Assembly: GCF_019104725.1 (NCBI RefSeq)
Contig: NZ_JAHRXF010000006.1
Coordinates: forward strand, 1-64,000
Direction: 5' to 3'
Length of the DNA: 64,000 nt
Source of the DNA: Streptomyces corallincola
GTDB lineage: Bacteria > Actinomycetota > Actinomycetes > Streptomycetales > Streptomycetaceae
Part shown: positions 1-17,039 of the stretch, piece after piece
Layout of the letters: each line of letters starts with the position of its first letter
Numbering within the stretch: position 1 is the stretch's first letter
Made by a program: the position numbers and the translations under genes
Notes under the pieces: generated by a model
Database searches by the model: none
Told to the model about the DNA's origin: nothing
What the model saw: the letters and a program-made list of their open reading frames with translations, nothing else

Positions 1-207
1 CCCCCCGCCCCCGGGCGGGCCGCCCCACCCCCCCCCCCCCCCTCGTCCGGCCCCCGCCCCCGCAGGGGGGGCGGCCGGGGGGGGGGCGCCCCCCCCCCGC
101 CGCCCCCCGCCCCATCCCCGTACCGCCCACCCCCGCACCACCCGCTCCCGCGCCACCCGCTCGGCGTAACTCCCGCCCCGCCGGGGCATCGCACGGCCCA
201 ACCCGGC
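1..207. other. Poly-C/G-rich sequence without a gene
   Basis: This stretch precedes the first gene. It has long C homopolymers and almost no A or T in its first 120 bases, then a more normal GC-rich leader. I see no open frame with Streptomyces-like codon use. Such runs are also prone to sequencing or assembly error, so the exact bases deserve caution. Confidence 0.5.
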
Positions 208-234
208 GTGCGGCACGCACCGGCCACGGGTCGG

Positions 235-1125
235 ATGAGGGGTGTGCGAAGCCATATAGCCTCCCCCCGCCGCCGCGCGCGCTGGTCGGTCACCGGCGCC
301 CTCACCGGCCTGCTGCTCATCCTCACCCTGCCCGGCGCGCTGCCCTCCGCCGCCGAGTCCCTGCCCCGGCGCGGCAGCGCCTACATGGGCATCGGAGTCC
401 TCACCCACGACAACCTGGACGTCCTCGCCGAGGACGCCGCGGCGATGGCGAGCCAGACCGCCGCCACCGTCACGAGCGCGGAGAACGCCACCCGCGTCAC
501 CCAGACCGAGGGCGTGGACGTCTCCAGCTACCAGGGCACCGTCGCCTGGCCCACCCTGTGGAACAGCGGCGTGCGCTGGGCCTACACCAAGGCGTCCGAG
601 GGGACGTACTACAAGAACCCCTCCTTCACCTCCCAGTACGACGGCGCCCTCAAGGCCGGAATGGTGCGCGGTGCCTACCACTTCGCCACCCCCGACACCA
701 CGGGCGGCGCCGCCCAGGCCGACTACTTCCTCGCCCACGGCGGCGGCTGGACCAAGGACGGCAAGACCCTGCCGGGCGCCCTGGACATCGAGTGGAACCC
801 CTACGGCGACGACTGCTACGGCAAGTCCACGACCGCGATGGTCACCTGGATCAAGGACTTCCTGAACCGGTACAAGGCGCGCACCGGGCGCCACGCCGTG
901 ATCTACACCGCGACCAGCTGGTGGACCCAGTGCACCGGGAACTACGCCGGGTTCGCCGCCAACAACCCGCTGTGGATCGCCCGTTACGCCTCCACCGTCG
1001 GCACCCTCCCGGCCGGATGGAAGGTCCAGACGATGTGGCAGTACACCTCGTCCGGGGCGACCGTGGGGGACCACAACCGGTTCAACGGGGCGCTGGACCG
1101 GGTGAAGGCACTGGCCACCGGGTGA
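235..1125 (+). CDS. Secreted GH25 muramidase (lysozyme-like)
   Basis: Glycoside hydrolase family 25 enzymes cut the beta-1,4 bond between N-acetylmuramic acid and N-acetylglucosamine in peptidoglycan. The N-terminus has an Arg-rich stretch, a hydrophobic Leu-rich helix and an Ala-rich likely signal-peptidase site, so export is expected. After a linker of about 50 residues the catalytic domain starts with GVDVSSYQG (Asp about residue 95) and has ALDIEW (Asp and Glu about 184-186), the usual acidic residues of the family. The ATG at 235 is preferred because it gives a compact signal peptide; an in-frame GTG at 208 would add nine residues. Neither start has a strong ribosome site. The gene is convergent with the next membrane protein gene. 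Confidence 0.9.
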   Translation: MRGVRSHIASPRRRARWSVTGALTGLLLILTLPGALPSAAESLPRRGSAYMGIGVLTHDNLDVLAEDAAAMASQTAATVTSAENATRVTQTEGVDVSSYQGTVAWPTLWNSGVRWAYTKASEGTYYKNPSFTSQYDGALKAGMVRGAYHFATPDTTGGAAQADYFLAHGGGWTKDGKTLPGALDIEWNPYGDDCYGKSTTAMVTWIKDFLNRYKARTGRHAVIYTATSWWTQCTGNYAGFAANNPLWIARYASTVGTLPAGWKVQTMWQYTSSGATVGDHNRFNGALDRVKALATG

Positions 1126-1189
1126 AGACGTCGGTCACCGGGTGACGCGCGCCGCCCGGCGCGGGGACGCCTCGCGGTCATGACCCGTC

Positions 1190-1585
1190 TCACGACATCA
1201 TGATCCCGAACGTCCCCGCGACGCCCGCCGCGTAGACCAGCACCGCGAGCGGCAGCCCGCCCCACAGCCGCCAGCCGCGTCGGCGGAAGGTCGCCCCGAG
1301 CGCGGCCCCGACCGCCGCCGCGAGCCCCGCCCACGGCAGCAGCATCGTCAGCAGGATGCCGCCGGTGCCGCAGCGGAACACCGGGTTCTCCAGCGAGCAG
1401 TTGTCCGTGGAGAAGACGGACACGAAGAACACCAGCGCGTTCACCAGACACGCCAGCGCGCACAGCACGCAGACCACCACCACGTACGCCGTCGTCCACG
1501 GCGCCGGCCGGTGGACCCCCGTTCCGGCGTACGCCCCGCCGCGCACCCCGCCGGCCCCGCTGTCCCGTCCCGCCCCACCGTTCAC
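1190..1585 (-). CDS. Small membrane protein of unknown function
   Basis: A 131-residue protein with about three hydrophobic helices (one after the N-terminal third, one central, one at the C-terminus) and a Cys-containing loop between helices 1 and 2. I do not recognise a family. The GTG at 1585 is chosen because GAGG lies just upstream at suitable spacing; the longer reading from 1666 would begin inside the inverted repeat at 1644-1679. It is divergent from the NRPS genes and has no visible functional link to them. Confidence 0.6.
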   Translation of the reverse strand: MNGGAGRDSGAGGVRGGAYAGTGVHRPAPWTTAYVVVVCVLCALACLVNALVFFVSVFSTDNCSLENPVFRCGTGGILLTMLLPWAGLAAAVGAALGATFRRRGWRLWGGLPLAVLVYAAGVAGTFGIMMS

Positions 1586-1643
1586 GCCCGCCCCCTCGCC
1601 CCGCCGTTTCCCCGTAACGGGTCCACCGTAGGAGCGGCCCCCC

Positions 1644-1679
1644 GACGCCCGCCTGAGTACGCGCACTCAGGTGGGCGTC
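1644..1679. promoter_or_regulatory. Long inverted repeat, candidate operator
   Basis: Two arms of 15 bases read GACGCCC-g-CCTGAGT and ACTCAGG-t-GGGCGTC around a six-base centre, with a single unpaired position in each arm. It lies in the divergent space between the small membrane protein gene and the first NRPS gene. The inner CTGAGT-N6-ACTCAG core looks like a dimeric regulator site. A role as a bidirectional hairpin cannot be excluded. Confidence 0.55.
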
Positions 1680-1829
1680 CGCGCTGCTCGGGCGTCCCCT
1701 GCCCGCCGGGTCCGGGCCGGTGCGGGGGACGCTTCGGCAGCGCGGTCTGCGTCCGGTGCTGCGTCTTCTTCTCTGTGGCCCGCCCGCCGCCGACGGCAGT
1801 CTGCTGCAAAACACGGCATGGAGGCGACA

Positions 1830-4800
1830 GTGACAGCAGGCCCGGCCCCCGCTGGGGCACCGACCGGCGGCGACATCCCCACCGCATCCTTCGCACAGCG
1901 CCGCCTGTGGTTCCTGGACCAACTGGCGGGTCCCTCCGCCGGGTCCACGCTGCCCCTGGCCCTGCGCCTGCGCGGCCCCCTGGACGCCGACCGCCTGGAA
2001 CGCTCCCTCGCCGCGATCACCGAACGGCACGAGCTGCTGCGCACCCGCTTCACCGCCGTGGACGGCGAGCCGGTGCCCGTCACCGACCCGCCCGCCGGGT
2101 TCGCCCTGGAGCGGACCGACGCCACCGGCCCGGACGACCTCTTCGCCCGCCACCTCGGCCGCCCCCTGGACCTCGCCGTTCAGCACCCCGTACGCGCCGT
2201 CCTCGCCCGCGTCGCACCCGACGAGCACCTGCTGCTGGTCGAGGTGCACCACATCGCGGTGGACGGCTGGTCCTGGGGCATCCTGCTGGACGAACTCGCC
2301 GCCGGATACCGGGGCGAGACCGTCACCGCGCCCGGCACCCGCTACGCCGACTTGGCCCGCGCCGAGGCCGGACGGCTCTCCGGCGACCGGCTGCGCCGCC
2401 TCACCGGCCACTGGCGGGACCGCCTCGCCGGACTCGCCCCGCTCGCCCTGCCCACCGACCGGCCCCGCCCGCGCGTCTGGGACGGCTCCGGCGCCGCGCT
2501 CCGCTTCGACCTGCCCGCCGACCTCGTCACCGCCGTGGACACCCTGGCCCGCTCCCGCCGCGCCACCCGCTACATGCTCCTGCTCACCGCCTACCAGGCC
2601 CTGCTCGGCCACTGGTCCGGCACCACCGACGTCGCCGTGTGCAGCACCCTCGCGGACCGGGGCAGGCGCGGCGCCGCCGAGCTGATCGGGCCGCTCGTCA
2701 ACACCGTCGTGCTGCGCACCGACCTGTCCGGCCGCCCCGGCTTCGCGGACCTCCTGGACCGGGTGCGCGGCCGGGTCCTCACCGACCTCTCGCACGCCGA
2801 GGCCCCCTTCGACCACGTGGTCGGCGCGGTCGGCGGCGAACGCGACCTCTCCCGACACCCCCTCGCCCAGGCGTCCTTCACCCTGCTCAACAGCCCCCTG
2901 CGCCCCGTCTCCATGCCCGGCCTGGCCGTCGAACTGGTCGAACCCCCGCTCACCGAAACCCCGTTGGACGTGTTCCTCGACCTCACCCTGCGCACCGACG
3001 GCAGCATCGCCGCCGTACTCCAGTACGCCACCGCCCTGTTCGACCCGGCGACCATGCGCGGCTTCGCCGACTCCTACGTGGCGCTGCTGCGCGCCGTCCT
3101 CGACGCCCCGGACACCCCGGTCGGCGAACTCGCCGCCGCGCTGCCCCTGTTGGCCTCCGCCGCCCGGCCCCGCCCCGAGTGGCACCGCGCGTCCGACCGG
3201 CCCGCCGGACCCGCCGAGCCGGTCCGCTACGCCGGTGCCCCGGACGCCACCGCCCTGATCTGCGGCGACGACCGCGCCACCTACGCCGAACTCGACGCCC
3301 TCACCGGCGGTCTCGCCGCCGCGCTCGCCGCCACCGGGGTGGTCCCCGGCAGCCGGGTCGGGGTGCTGCTGCGCCGGGGCCTGTGGTCGGCCGCCGCCGT
3401 GGACGGCGTCTGGCGCGCGGGCGGGGTGTATGTCCCGCTCGACCCCGAACTCCCGCCGGAGCGGCTCCGGTTCATGGCGGAGGAGGCCGATCTCGGCTGG
3501 GTGGTGGCGGACGCGGCGAACCTCGAAACCGCCCACGGACTCGCCCCCGCAGTCGTGGACACCGGCACCGTCACGCCCGTGGCCGACGCTCCCCGGCACA
3601 TCCCCGACCCGCGCGAACTCGCCCATGTCATCTTCACCTCCGGCTCCACCGGCCGCCCCAAGGCCGTCGGTGTGGAACACGCCGCGCTCGCCTCGCACGT
3701 GGCCGCCGCCCGCGCCCGCTTCGGGATCACCGCCGCCGACCGGGTCCTCGCCTTCGCGTCGTTCGCCTTCGACGCCTCCCTGGACCAACTGCTGCCCGCG
3801 CTGACCTGCGGTGCCACCGTGGTCATGCGCCCGGACGAGCCCTGGCTGCCCACCCAGGTCCCCGAGATCGTCCAGCGGCACGCGCTCACCGTCGTCAACG
3901 TGCCCCCGACCTACTGGGCCGAGCTGACCCTCTCGCTGGACCGGCGGCTCGCCGCCGCGCTCACCCCGCTGCGGCTGCTGGTCCTCGGCGGCGAGGCCGT
4001 CCCCGCCGACACCCTCGCGCTCTGGCGGGCGGCCGTCCCCGGGGTCCGCGTCTGCAACGCCTACGGGCCCACCGAGACCACCGTCACCGCCACCACCTAC
4101 GACGCCGGGGACCCGCCCGACGGCGCCGTGCCCATCGGCCGCCCGCTCGGCGGGCGCCGGGTGCACGTCGTGGACCCCGACGGCACCGAGGTCCCCGTCG
4201 GCGCCACGGGCGAACTTCTCATCGGAGGAACCGAGTTGGCGCGCGGCTACCTCGGCAGGCCCGCCCTGACCGCCGAACGCTTCGTGCCCGACCCGTTCGG
4301 CGCCCCCGGCGGGCGGCTCTACCGCACCGGCGACCTCGTCCGCTGGGGCGCCACCGGGGACCTGGAGTTCCTCGGGCGCCGCGACGACCAGGTCAAGATC
4401 CGGGGCTTCCGGGTCGAACTCGGCGAGGTCGAGACCGTGCTGCGCGGCTGCCCGCAGGTCGCCGCCGCCGCCGTACGGCCCGACCGCGCCACCGGCCGCA
4501 GCCTCGTCGGCTACGTCGTCCCCGCCGACGCGGGCGACCCGGCCACCGGCACGGAGGCGGGCGCCGGTCCGGCGGCCGTGGACCGGGCCGCGCTGCGCGC
4601 CTGGTGCGCCCGGCACCTCCCGGGGTACGCGGTGCCCTCCGAGTTCGTCGTCCTGGACGCCCTCCCGGTCGGCGTGTCCGGCAAACTCGACCGGAACGCG
4701 CTGCCCGACCCCGCGCACGCCCGCTCCGCCGACGCGGCCTACGTCGCACCCCGCGACGCGACCGAACGCGTCGTCGCGGAGGTGTGGGCCGATGTGCTCG

Positions 4801-7800
4801 GCGTGGACCGGATCGGCATCGACGACAGCTTCTTCGACCTCGGCGGCCACTCGCTGCTCGCCACGATGGCCGTCTCCCGGATCGCCCAGCGGCTCGGCCG
4901 CGAGATCGAACTCCGTACCGTCTTCGAACACCCCACCGTGCGCGGCTTCGCCCCGCGGGTCGCCGCCGCCCGCCTCTCCGGCACCGCCGAGATCGTGCCC
5001 GCCGACCGCACCCGGCCGCTGCCGCTGTCCTTCGCGCAGGAACGCCTGTGGTTCCTGGACCGCACCTCCGACCACGGCGAGTCCTACCTGCTCTGGTACT
5101 CCTGGCGGGTACGCGGCGGCCTGGACCGCACCGCCTGGCAGCAGGCCCTGGACGACCTGGTCGCCCGGCACGAGGTGCTGCGGACCGCGCTGATCGAGTC
5201 CGACGGGCGGCCCGTGCAGCAGATCTGCGACCCGGTCGGCGTGCCCCTGCTGTGGGAGAGCGCGCCGGACGCCCCCGAGGAGACGGCCCGGCTGGACGCC
5301 GTACGGCGCCGCGCGGTCGCCCTCGCCACCCGGCGCTTCGACCTCGCCCGGCCCCCGCTGCTGCGGGCCGGGGTGTGGGAGCTGGCCGACGACGACCATG
5401 TGCTGGTGCTGTCGCTGCACCACGCGGTCACCGACGGCTGGTCCAAGGGCGTCCTGCTGGACGAACTCACCGCCCACTACCGGGCCCGGCTCACCGGCGG
5501 GCCCGCGCCACTGGCCGAACTGCCCGTGCAGTACGCCGACTTCGCCGCCTGGCAGCGCGAGCGTGCCGACAACGGCGCCCTGGAACCCCAACTCGCCTAC
5601 TGGGAAGAAGCGTTGGCCGACGCGCCTGCCCTGGAACTGCCGACCGACCGGCCCCGGCCGCCCGCCTTCACCGGACGCGGCGGCGCCGTCGAGGTCGAGC
5701 TGGACACCGGACTCGTGGGCCGGGTGGACGCGTTCGCCCGGCAGCGGGGCGCGAGCCGCTTCATGGTGCTGCTCGCCGCCGCGCAGGCCGTCCTCGCCCG
5801 CTGGACCGGACAGACCGACGTGTCGGTCGGCACCCCGGTGGCCGGGCGCGACCGCGTCGAACTGGAGCCGCTGATCGGCTACTTCGTCAACACCGTCGTC
5901 CTCCGCACCGACCTCGCCGGACGGCCCGCCTTCTCCACCCTCGTGGACCGGGTGCGGGACACCGTCCTCGGCGCCTTCGACCACCAGGAGGTCCCCTTCG
6001 AACGCGTCGTGGAACGGCTCCGGCCCGCCCGCGACCTCTCCCGCAACCCGCTGTTCCAGGTCATGGTGGACGTCCAGGACGCCGCTACCGGCGGTACCGG
6101 ACGGCTGCCCGGACTCGACACCGCCGCCTTCGAACTCCCCTGGGGATCGGCCAAGTTCGACCTGACCGCGACCTTCCTCGTCCGGGACGACCGGTTCGCC
6201 CTCAACATCGAGTACGCCGCCGACCTCTTCGACGCCGACAGCGCCGCCCGGTTCGCCCGGCACGTCGGCCGCCTGCTCGCCGCCGCCCTCACCGACCCCA
6301 CCCGCAGAGTGGACGAGGCACCCCTGCTCACCGCCGGTGAACACCGGGACCTCGTGGCCGCCGCCGGACACGACAGCGCACCGGCACCCGCGTTTAGCCC
6401 GGCCGGACACGCGGACCGCGTCGCCGTCGTCTGCGGCGACCACCGCCTGGAGTACGCCGAACTCGACGCGCTCACCGGCGGACTGGCCGCCGATCTGGTG
6501 GCCGCCGGGGTCGCACCCGGTGACCCCGTGGGCGTCCGGGTCGGCCGGAGCGTCTGGTCGGTGGCCGCGATGCTCGCCGTCTGGCGCGCCGGGGGCGTGT
6601 ACGTCCCGCTCGACACCCGGCTGCCCGCCGAGCGGACCCGCCTGATGCTGGCCGAGACCGGCGCCCGGCACATCGTCACCGACCCCGGCACCCGCGACGG
6701 CGTCACCGGCCTCGACGCCGTCACCGTGGACGTCGGCGCCGTCACCCCGGCCGCCGACGGCCCCCGGCACACCCCCGCACCGGACGACCTCGCCTACGTC
6801 ATCTTCACCTCCGGCTCCACCGGCCGCCCCAAGGCCGTCGGCGTCGAACACCACGCCCTGGACGCCCATGTGGCCACCGCACGGGCCGAGTTCGCGCTCA
6901 CCGAGGACGACCGGGTGCTCAGCTTCGCCTCCACCTCCTTCGACGCCTCCCTCGAACAGCTCCTCCCCGCACTCGCCGCCGGGGCCACCGTCGTCGTACG
7001 CCCCGAGGAGATCTGGGCACCGGAGGAACTGGCCGAACGGGTGGCCGCCGAGCGGATCACCGTCATGGAACTCACCCCGTCCTACTGGGCGGAGGTCGTC
7101 GCCCGCATCGACACCCTCGCCCCGCACCTGACCTCACTGCGGCTCCTGGTCACCGGGGGAGAGGCACTGCCCGCCGACCCGCTCGCCCGCTGGTTCGCCG
7201 CCCTGCCGCAGGTGCCCGTCGTCAACACCTACGGCCCCACCGAGACCGTCATCTCCGCCACCGCCCGCCGGGTCGAGCACGCCCCCGAGGGCAGGGTGCC
7301 CATCGGCCGCGCCCTCGGCAGCCGCCGCGCCCACGTCGTGGACCCCCTCGGCAACCTCGTCCCGGACGGGGTCCCCGGCGAACTCCTCATCGGAGGACCT
7401 GAGTTGGCGCGCGGCTACCTCGGCCGTCCGGCACTCACCGCCGAACGCTTCGTACCCGACCCGTTCGGCGCCCCCGGCGGGCGGCTGTACCGCACCGGCG
7501 ACGTCGTACGCCGACTCCCCGGCGGGGAGCTGGAGTTCCTCGGCCGCAACGACGACCAGGTCAAGATCCGGGGCTTCCGCGTCGAGCCCGGCGAGGCCGA
7601 AGCGGTGCTGCGTGCCCACCCCGGAGTCCGCGCCGCAGCTGTCCTGGTCCGCCCCCTGCACGGCGAACCCGCGCTGATCGGATACGCGGCCGGTGACGGG
7701 CTCTCCGCGGAGTCCCTCGCCACCCACTGCCGCGCCCAACTGCCGCACTACCTCGTCCCGTCCGCCTTCGTACTGCTCGACCGGCTGCCGCTCACCGTGC

Positions 7801-8153
7801 AGGGCAAGCTCGACACCGCCGCGCTGCCCGCACCCGCCGCGCCCGCCGCCCGCGCCTTCACCGCACCGCGCACCCCGGCCGAGACGGTCGTCGCGCAGAT
7901 CTGGTGCGAGGTGCTCGACCTGCCCCGGATCGGCGTCCACGACGACTTCTTCGCCCTCGGCGGACACTCCCTGCGGGCCGTCTCCGTGGCCTCCCGGCTC
8001 CGTACCGCCTTCGACTGCCCCCTCCAGGTGCGGGACGTCTTCGAACACCCCACGGTGGAACGGCTCGCCGCCGAGGTGGAACGGCGCCTGCTGGAGCTGA
8101 TCTCACAGATGAGCGACGACGAGATCGACCTGTCCCTCACGGCGGACTTCTAG
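1830..8153 (+). CDS. Two-module nonribosomal peptide synthetase, C-A-T-C-A-T
   Basis: A 2107-residue NRPS that selects two amino acids and joins them to an upstream acyl or aminoacyl donor. Domains in order: C1 (HHIAVDGWS, His140), A1 (TSGSTGRPK near residue 601), T1 (GGHSL, Ser1008), C2 (HHAVTDGWS, His1197), A2 (near 1659) and T2 (GGHSL, Ser2047). The tail is short and acidic and may dock with the next synthetase. There is no loading module: the protein begins with a complete C domain, so its donor must come from elsewhere. Hand alignment to GrsA gives pocket residues D-A-D-N-V-G-A-V-T for A1 and D-A-E-E-V-G-T-I-S for A2. An acidic residue at position 239 is typical of Lys/Orn-type pockets, so basic substrates are possible. 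The GTG at 1830 follows GGAGG; the ATG at 1818 is an alternative. Confidence 0.93.
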   Translation: MTAGPAPAGAPTGGDIPTASFAQRRLWFLDQLAGPSAGSTLPLALRLRGPLDADRLERSLAAITERHELLRTRFTAVDGEPVPVTDPPAGFALERTDATGPDDLFARHLGRPLDLAVQHPVRAVLARVAPDEHLLLVEVHHIAVDGWSWGILLDELAAGYRGETVTAPGTRYADLARAEAGRLSGDRLRRLTGHWRDRLAGLAPLALPTDRPRPRVWDGSGAALRFDLPADLVTAVDTLARSRRATRYMLLLTAYQALLGHWSGTTDVAVCSTLADRGRRGAAELIGPLVNTVVLRTDLSGRPGFADLLDRVRGRVLTDLSHAEAPFDHVVGAVGGERDLSRHPLAQASFTLLNSPLRPVSMPGLAVELVEPPLTETPLDVFLDLTLRTDGSIAAVLQYATALFDPATMRGFADSYVALLRAVLDAPDTPVGELAAALPLLASAARPRPEWHRASDRPAGPAEPVRYAGAPDATALICGDDRATYAELDALTGGLAAALAATGVVPGSRVGVLLRRGLWSAAAVDGVWRAGGVYVPLDPELPPERLRFMAEEADLGWVVADAANLETAHGLAPAVVDTGTVTPVADAPRHIPDPRELAHVIFTSGSTGRPKAVGVEHAALASHVAAARARFGITAADRVLAFASFAFDASLDQLLPALTCGATVVMRPDEPWLPTQVPEIVQRHALTVVNVPPTYWAELTLSLDRRLAAALTPLRLLVLGGEAVPADTLALWRAAVPGVRVCNAYGPTETTVTATTYDAGDPPDGAVPIGRPLGGRRVHVVDPDGTEVPVGATGELLIGGTELARGYLGRPALTAERFVPDPFGAPGGRLYRTGDLVRWGATGDLEFLGRRDDQVKIRGFRVELGEVETVLRGCPQVAAAAVRPDRATGRSLVGYVVPADAGDPATGTEAGAGPAAVDRAALRAWCARHLPGYAVPSEFVVLDALPVGVSGKLDRNALPDPAHARSADAAYVAPRDATERVVAEVWADVLGVDRIGIDDSFFDLGGHSLLATMAVSRIAQRLGREIELRTVFEHPTVRGFAPRVAAARLSGTAEIVPADRTRPLPLSFAQERLWFLDRTSDHGESYLLWYSWRVRGGLDRTAWQQALDDLVARHEVLRTALIESDGRPVQQICDPVGVPLLWESAPDAPEETARLDAVRRRAVALATRRFDLARPPLLRAGVWELADDDHVLVLSLHHAVTDGWSKGVLLDELTAHYRARLTGGPAPLAELPVQYADFAAWQRERADNGALEPQLAYWEEALADAPALELPTDRPRPPAFTGRGGAVEVELDTGLVGRVDAFARQRGASRFMVLLAAAQAVLARWTGQTDVSVGTPVAGRDRVELEPLIGYFVNTVVLRTDLAGRPAFSTLVDRVRDTVLGAFDHQEVPFERVVERLRPARDLSRNPLFQVMVDVQDAATGGTGRLPGLDTAAFELPWGSAKFDLTATFLVRDDRFALNIEYAADLFDADSAARFARHVGRLLAAALTDPTRRVDEAPLLTAGEHRDLVAAAGHDSAPAPAFSPAGHADRVAVVCGDHRLEYAELDALTGGLAADLVAAGVAPGDPVGVRVGRSVWSVAAMLAVWRAGGVYVPLDTRLPAERTRLMLAETGARHIVTDPGTRDGVTGLDAVTVDVGAVTPAADGPRHTPAPDDLAYVIFTSGSTGRPKAVGVEHHALDAHVATARAEFALTEDDRVLSFASTSFDASLEQLLPALAAGATVVVRPEEIWAPEELAERVAAERITVMELTPSYWAEVVARIDTLAPHLTSLRLLVTGGEALPADPLARWFAALPQVPVVNTYGPTETVISATARRVEHAPEGRVPIGRALGSRRAHVVDPLGNLVPDGVPGELLIGGPELARGYLGRPALTAERFVPDPFGAPGGRLYRTGDVVRRLPGGELEFLGRNDDQVKIRGFRVEPGEAEAVLRAHPGVRAAAVLVRPLHGEPALIGYAAGDGLSAESLATHCRAQLPHYLVPSAFVLLDRLPLTVQGKLDTAALPAPAAPAARAFTAPRTPAETVVAQIWCEVLDLPRIGVHDDFFALGGHSLRAVSVASRLRTAFDCPLQVRDVFEHPTVERLAAEVERRLLELISQMSDDEIDLSLTADF

Positions 8154-8315
8154 CGCGGGCTTCGAAGGTCCCGTCCGCCCGGCGACGCCAGGCGCGCCCG
8201 CCCGCCCGGACCCGCGAAGTACCGCCTCTCCAGAACCTGTTGTACCCGCACCCTGCGCACCTCGCCGTACCCGCCCCGACACACCAGCTTCCCAGCGTGA
8301 GAACGGAGTGCCCCC

Positions 8316-15637
<7,322 letters not shown>

Positions 15638-15641
<4 letters not shown>

Positions 15642-16960
15642 TCGCCACCACCGTGGCCCCGGCCGCCGTCTGCCCGATGTCCCACGGGGTGTCCGGCACC
15701 GCGCCGCTCCCGGCACCCGCCCCCGCCTCCGCCTTCGACAAGGCCGCCACCTTCACCGAGCGCTACCTGCTCGCCCCCGACATGGTCGCCGCCCCCTACG
15801 CCCACCTCGACGCCCTCCGCGACCACGCCCCGGTGCACTGGAGCCCGATGCACCACGCGTGGCTGGTCACCGGGTACGAGCAGGTGATGCGCTGCCTGCG
15901 CGACCCGGCTGTCTCCGCCGACCGGGTGCGGCCCCTGATGGACGCCGTACCGCAGGGCGCCCGCGACGACGCCGAGCGGGCGTTCGGCATCCTGTCCCGC
16001 TGGATGGTCTTCAACGACGCGCCGCAGCACCGCCGACTGCGCCAGGTCTTCCAGGAGTCGTTCGCCGCGCGGGCCGTGAACCGGTACCGGGCGTTCACCG
16101 AGAAGGCGACCGCCGCCGTCCTCGCCCGCCGTGCCGCCCCCGGCCGCACCGGCGACCTGATGGCCGACCTCGCCAAGCCGCTGCCCGCACTGGTCTTCGC
16201 CCGCTGGCTCGGCATCCCGCGCACCGACTCGGCCGCCTTCTGGTACTGGAACGCCCGGGTGGCCGATCTGGTGCTGGGCACCGCCCAGGAGGAGAGCGAG
16301 TACCGCGCCTCCCTCCAGGCGCTGGTCAGTCTGGAGGACTACCTCGCCTCCCTGGTCGCCCGGCGGCGCGCGGAGCCCGGCGACGACCTGATCAGCCAGG
16401 TGCTGGCCGAGGGCCGGGTCGGGGACACCGTCACCGAACTCGAATTCGTCGGCATGCTCACCCAGATGGCGTTCGCGGGCGGCGAGACCACCAGCAACCT
16501 CATCGCCAACACCCTCCTCGCCCTGCACCAGAACCCCGACGCGCTGACCGCCGTACGGGAGGAACCGGAGCTGGTGCGCGGCGCCGTCGAGGAGACGCTG
16601 CGGCTGGACGGCCCGTCCAAGATGTCCATCCGCACCGCCAGGGCCGACCTCGGACTCGACGGGCACACCCTGCGCGCCGGGGACCGGATCTTCCTGGTCA
16701 CCGCGGCCGCCAACCGCGACCCGGCCCGCTTCCCCGACCCCGGCCGCTTCGACGTACGGCGCACCGGCGCCACGCACCTCGGACTCGGGTTCGGCGCGCA
16801 CTTCTGCATCGGCGCCGCCCTCGCCCGGCTGGTCGCGTGCGCCGCCGTCTCCGCCCTGGTCCGCGACCACCCCGGCCTCACGGTCACCGACCCGGCCGCG
16901 CTGACCTGGCAGCCGTCCCTGCTCAACCGCAGCCTCACCGCCCTGCCCGTCCGCTACTGA
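15638..16960 (+). CDS. Cytochrome P450 of the NRPS operon
   Basis: A 440-residue bacterial class I P450. The I-helix has AGGETTSN (Glu283-Thr284, the acid/alcohol pair for oxygen activation), the K-helix ExxR is in ETLRLDG, and the heme loop is [10 protein letters not shown] with Cys390. It starts in an ATGA overlap with the stop of the second NRPS, so it is translationally coupled and probably oxidises the peptide, a carrier-bound residue or a free precursor. It needs a separate ferredoxin and reductase, neither of which is in the window. The first 30 residues are Ala/Pro-rich and probably disordered. Confidence 0.92.
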
Positions 16961-16978
16961 CACCGGCGAGCACCACCC

Positions 16979-17013
16979 GCCGCGCCGCCCGGCCGTACGC
17001 CGGGCGGCGCGGC
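16979..17013 (+). terminator. Perfect 15-bp hairpin between P450 and exporter genes
   Basis: Arms of 15 bases (GCCGCGCCGCCCGGC and its exact complement) flank a five-base CGTAC loop. There is no T-run, as is usual in Streptomyces. It sits in the 79-base gap between the P450 and the MFS gene, so it could end part of the NRPS transcripts, protect their 3' end, or reduce exporter expression. Confidence 0.6.
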
Positions 17014-17039
17014 ACCCCGACCCCGAAAGGCACCCCCTG

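Noticed and set aside
984..7127. A 2047-codon leftward open frame opposite the first NRPS gene
   Set aside because: It is a GC-skewed antisense shadow: Gly/Glu/Val-rich, without domains, and complementary to well-supported NRPS domains.
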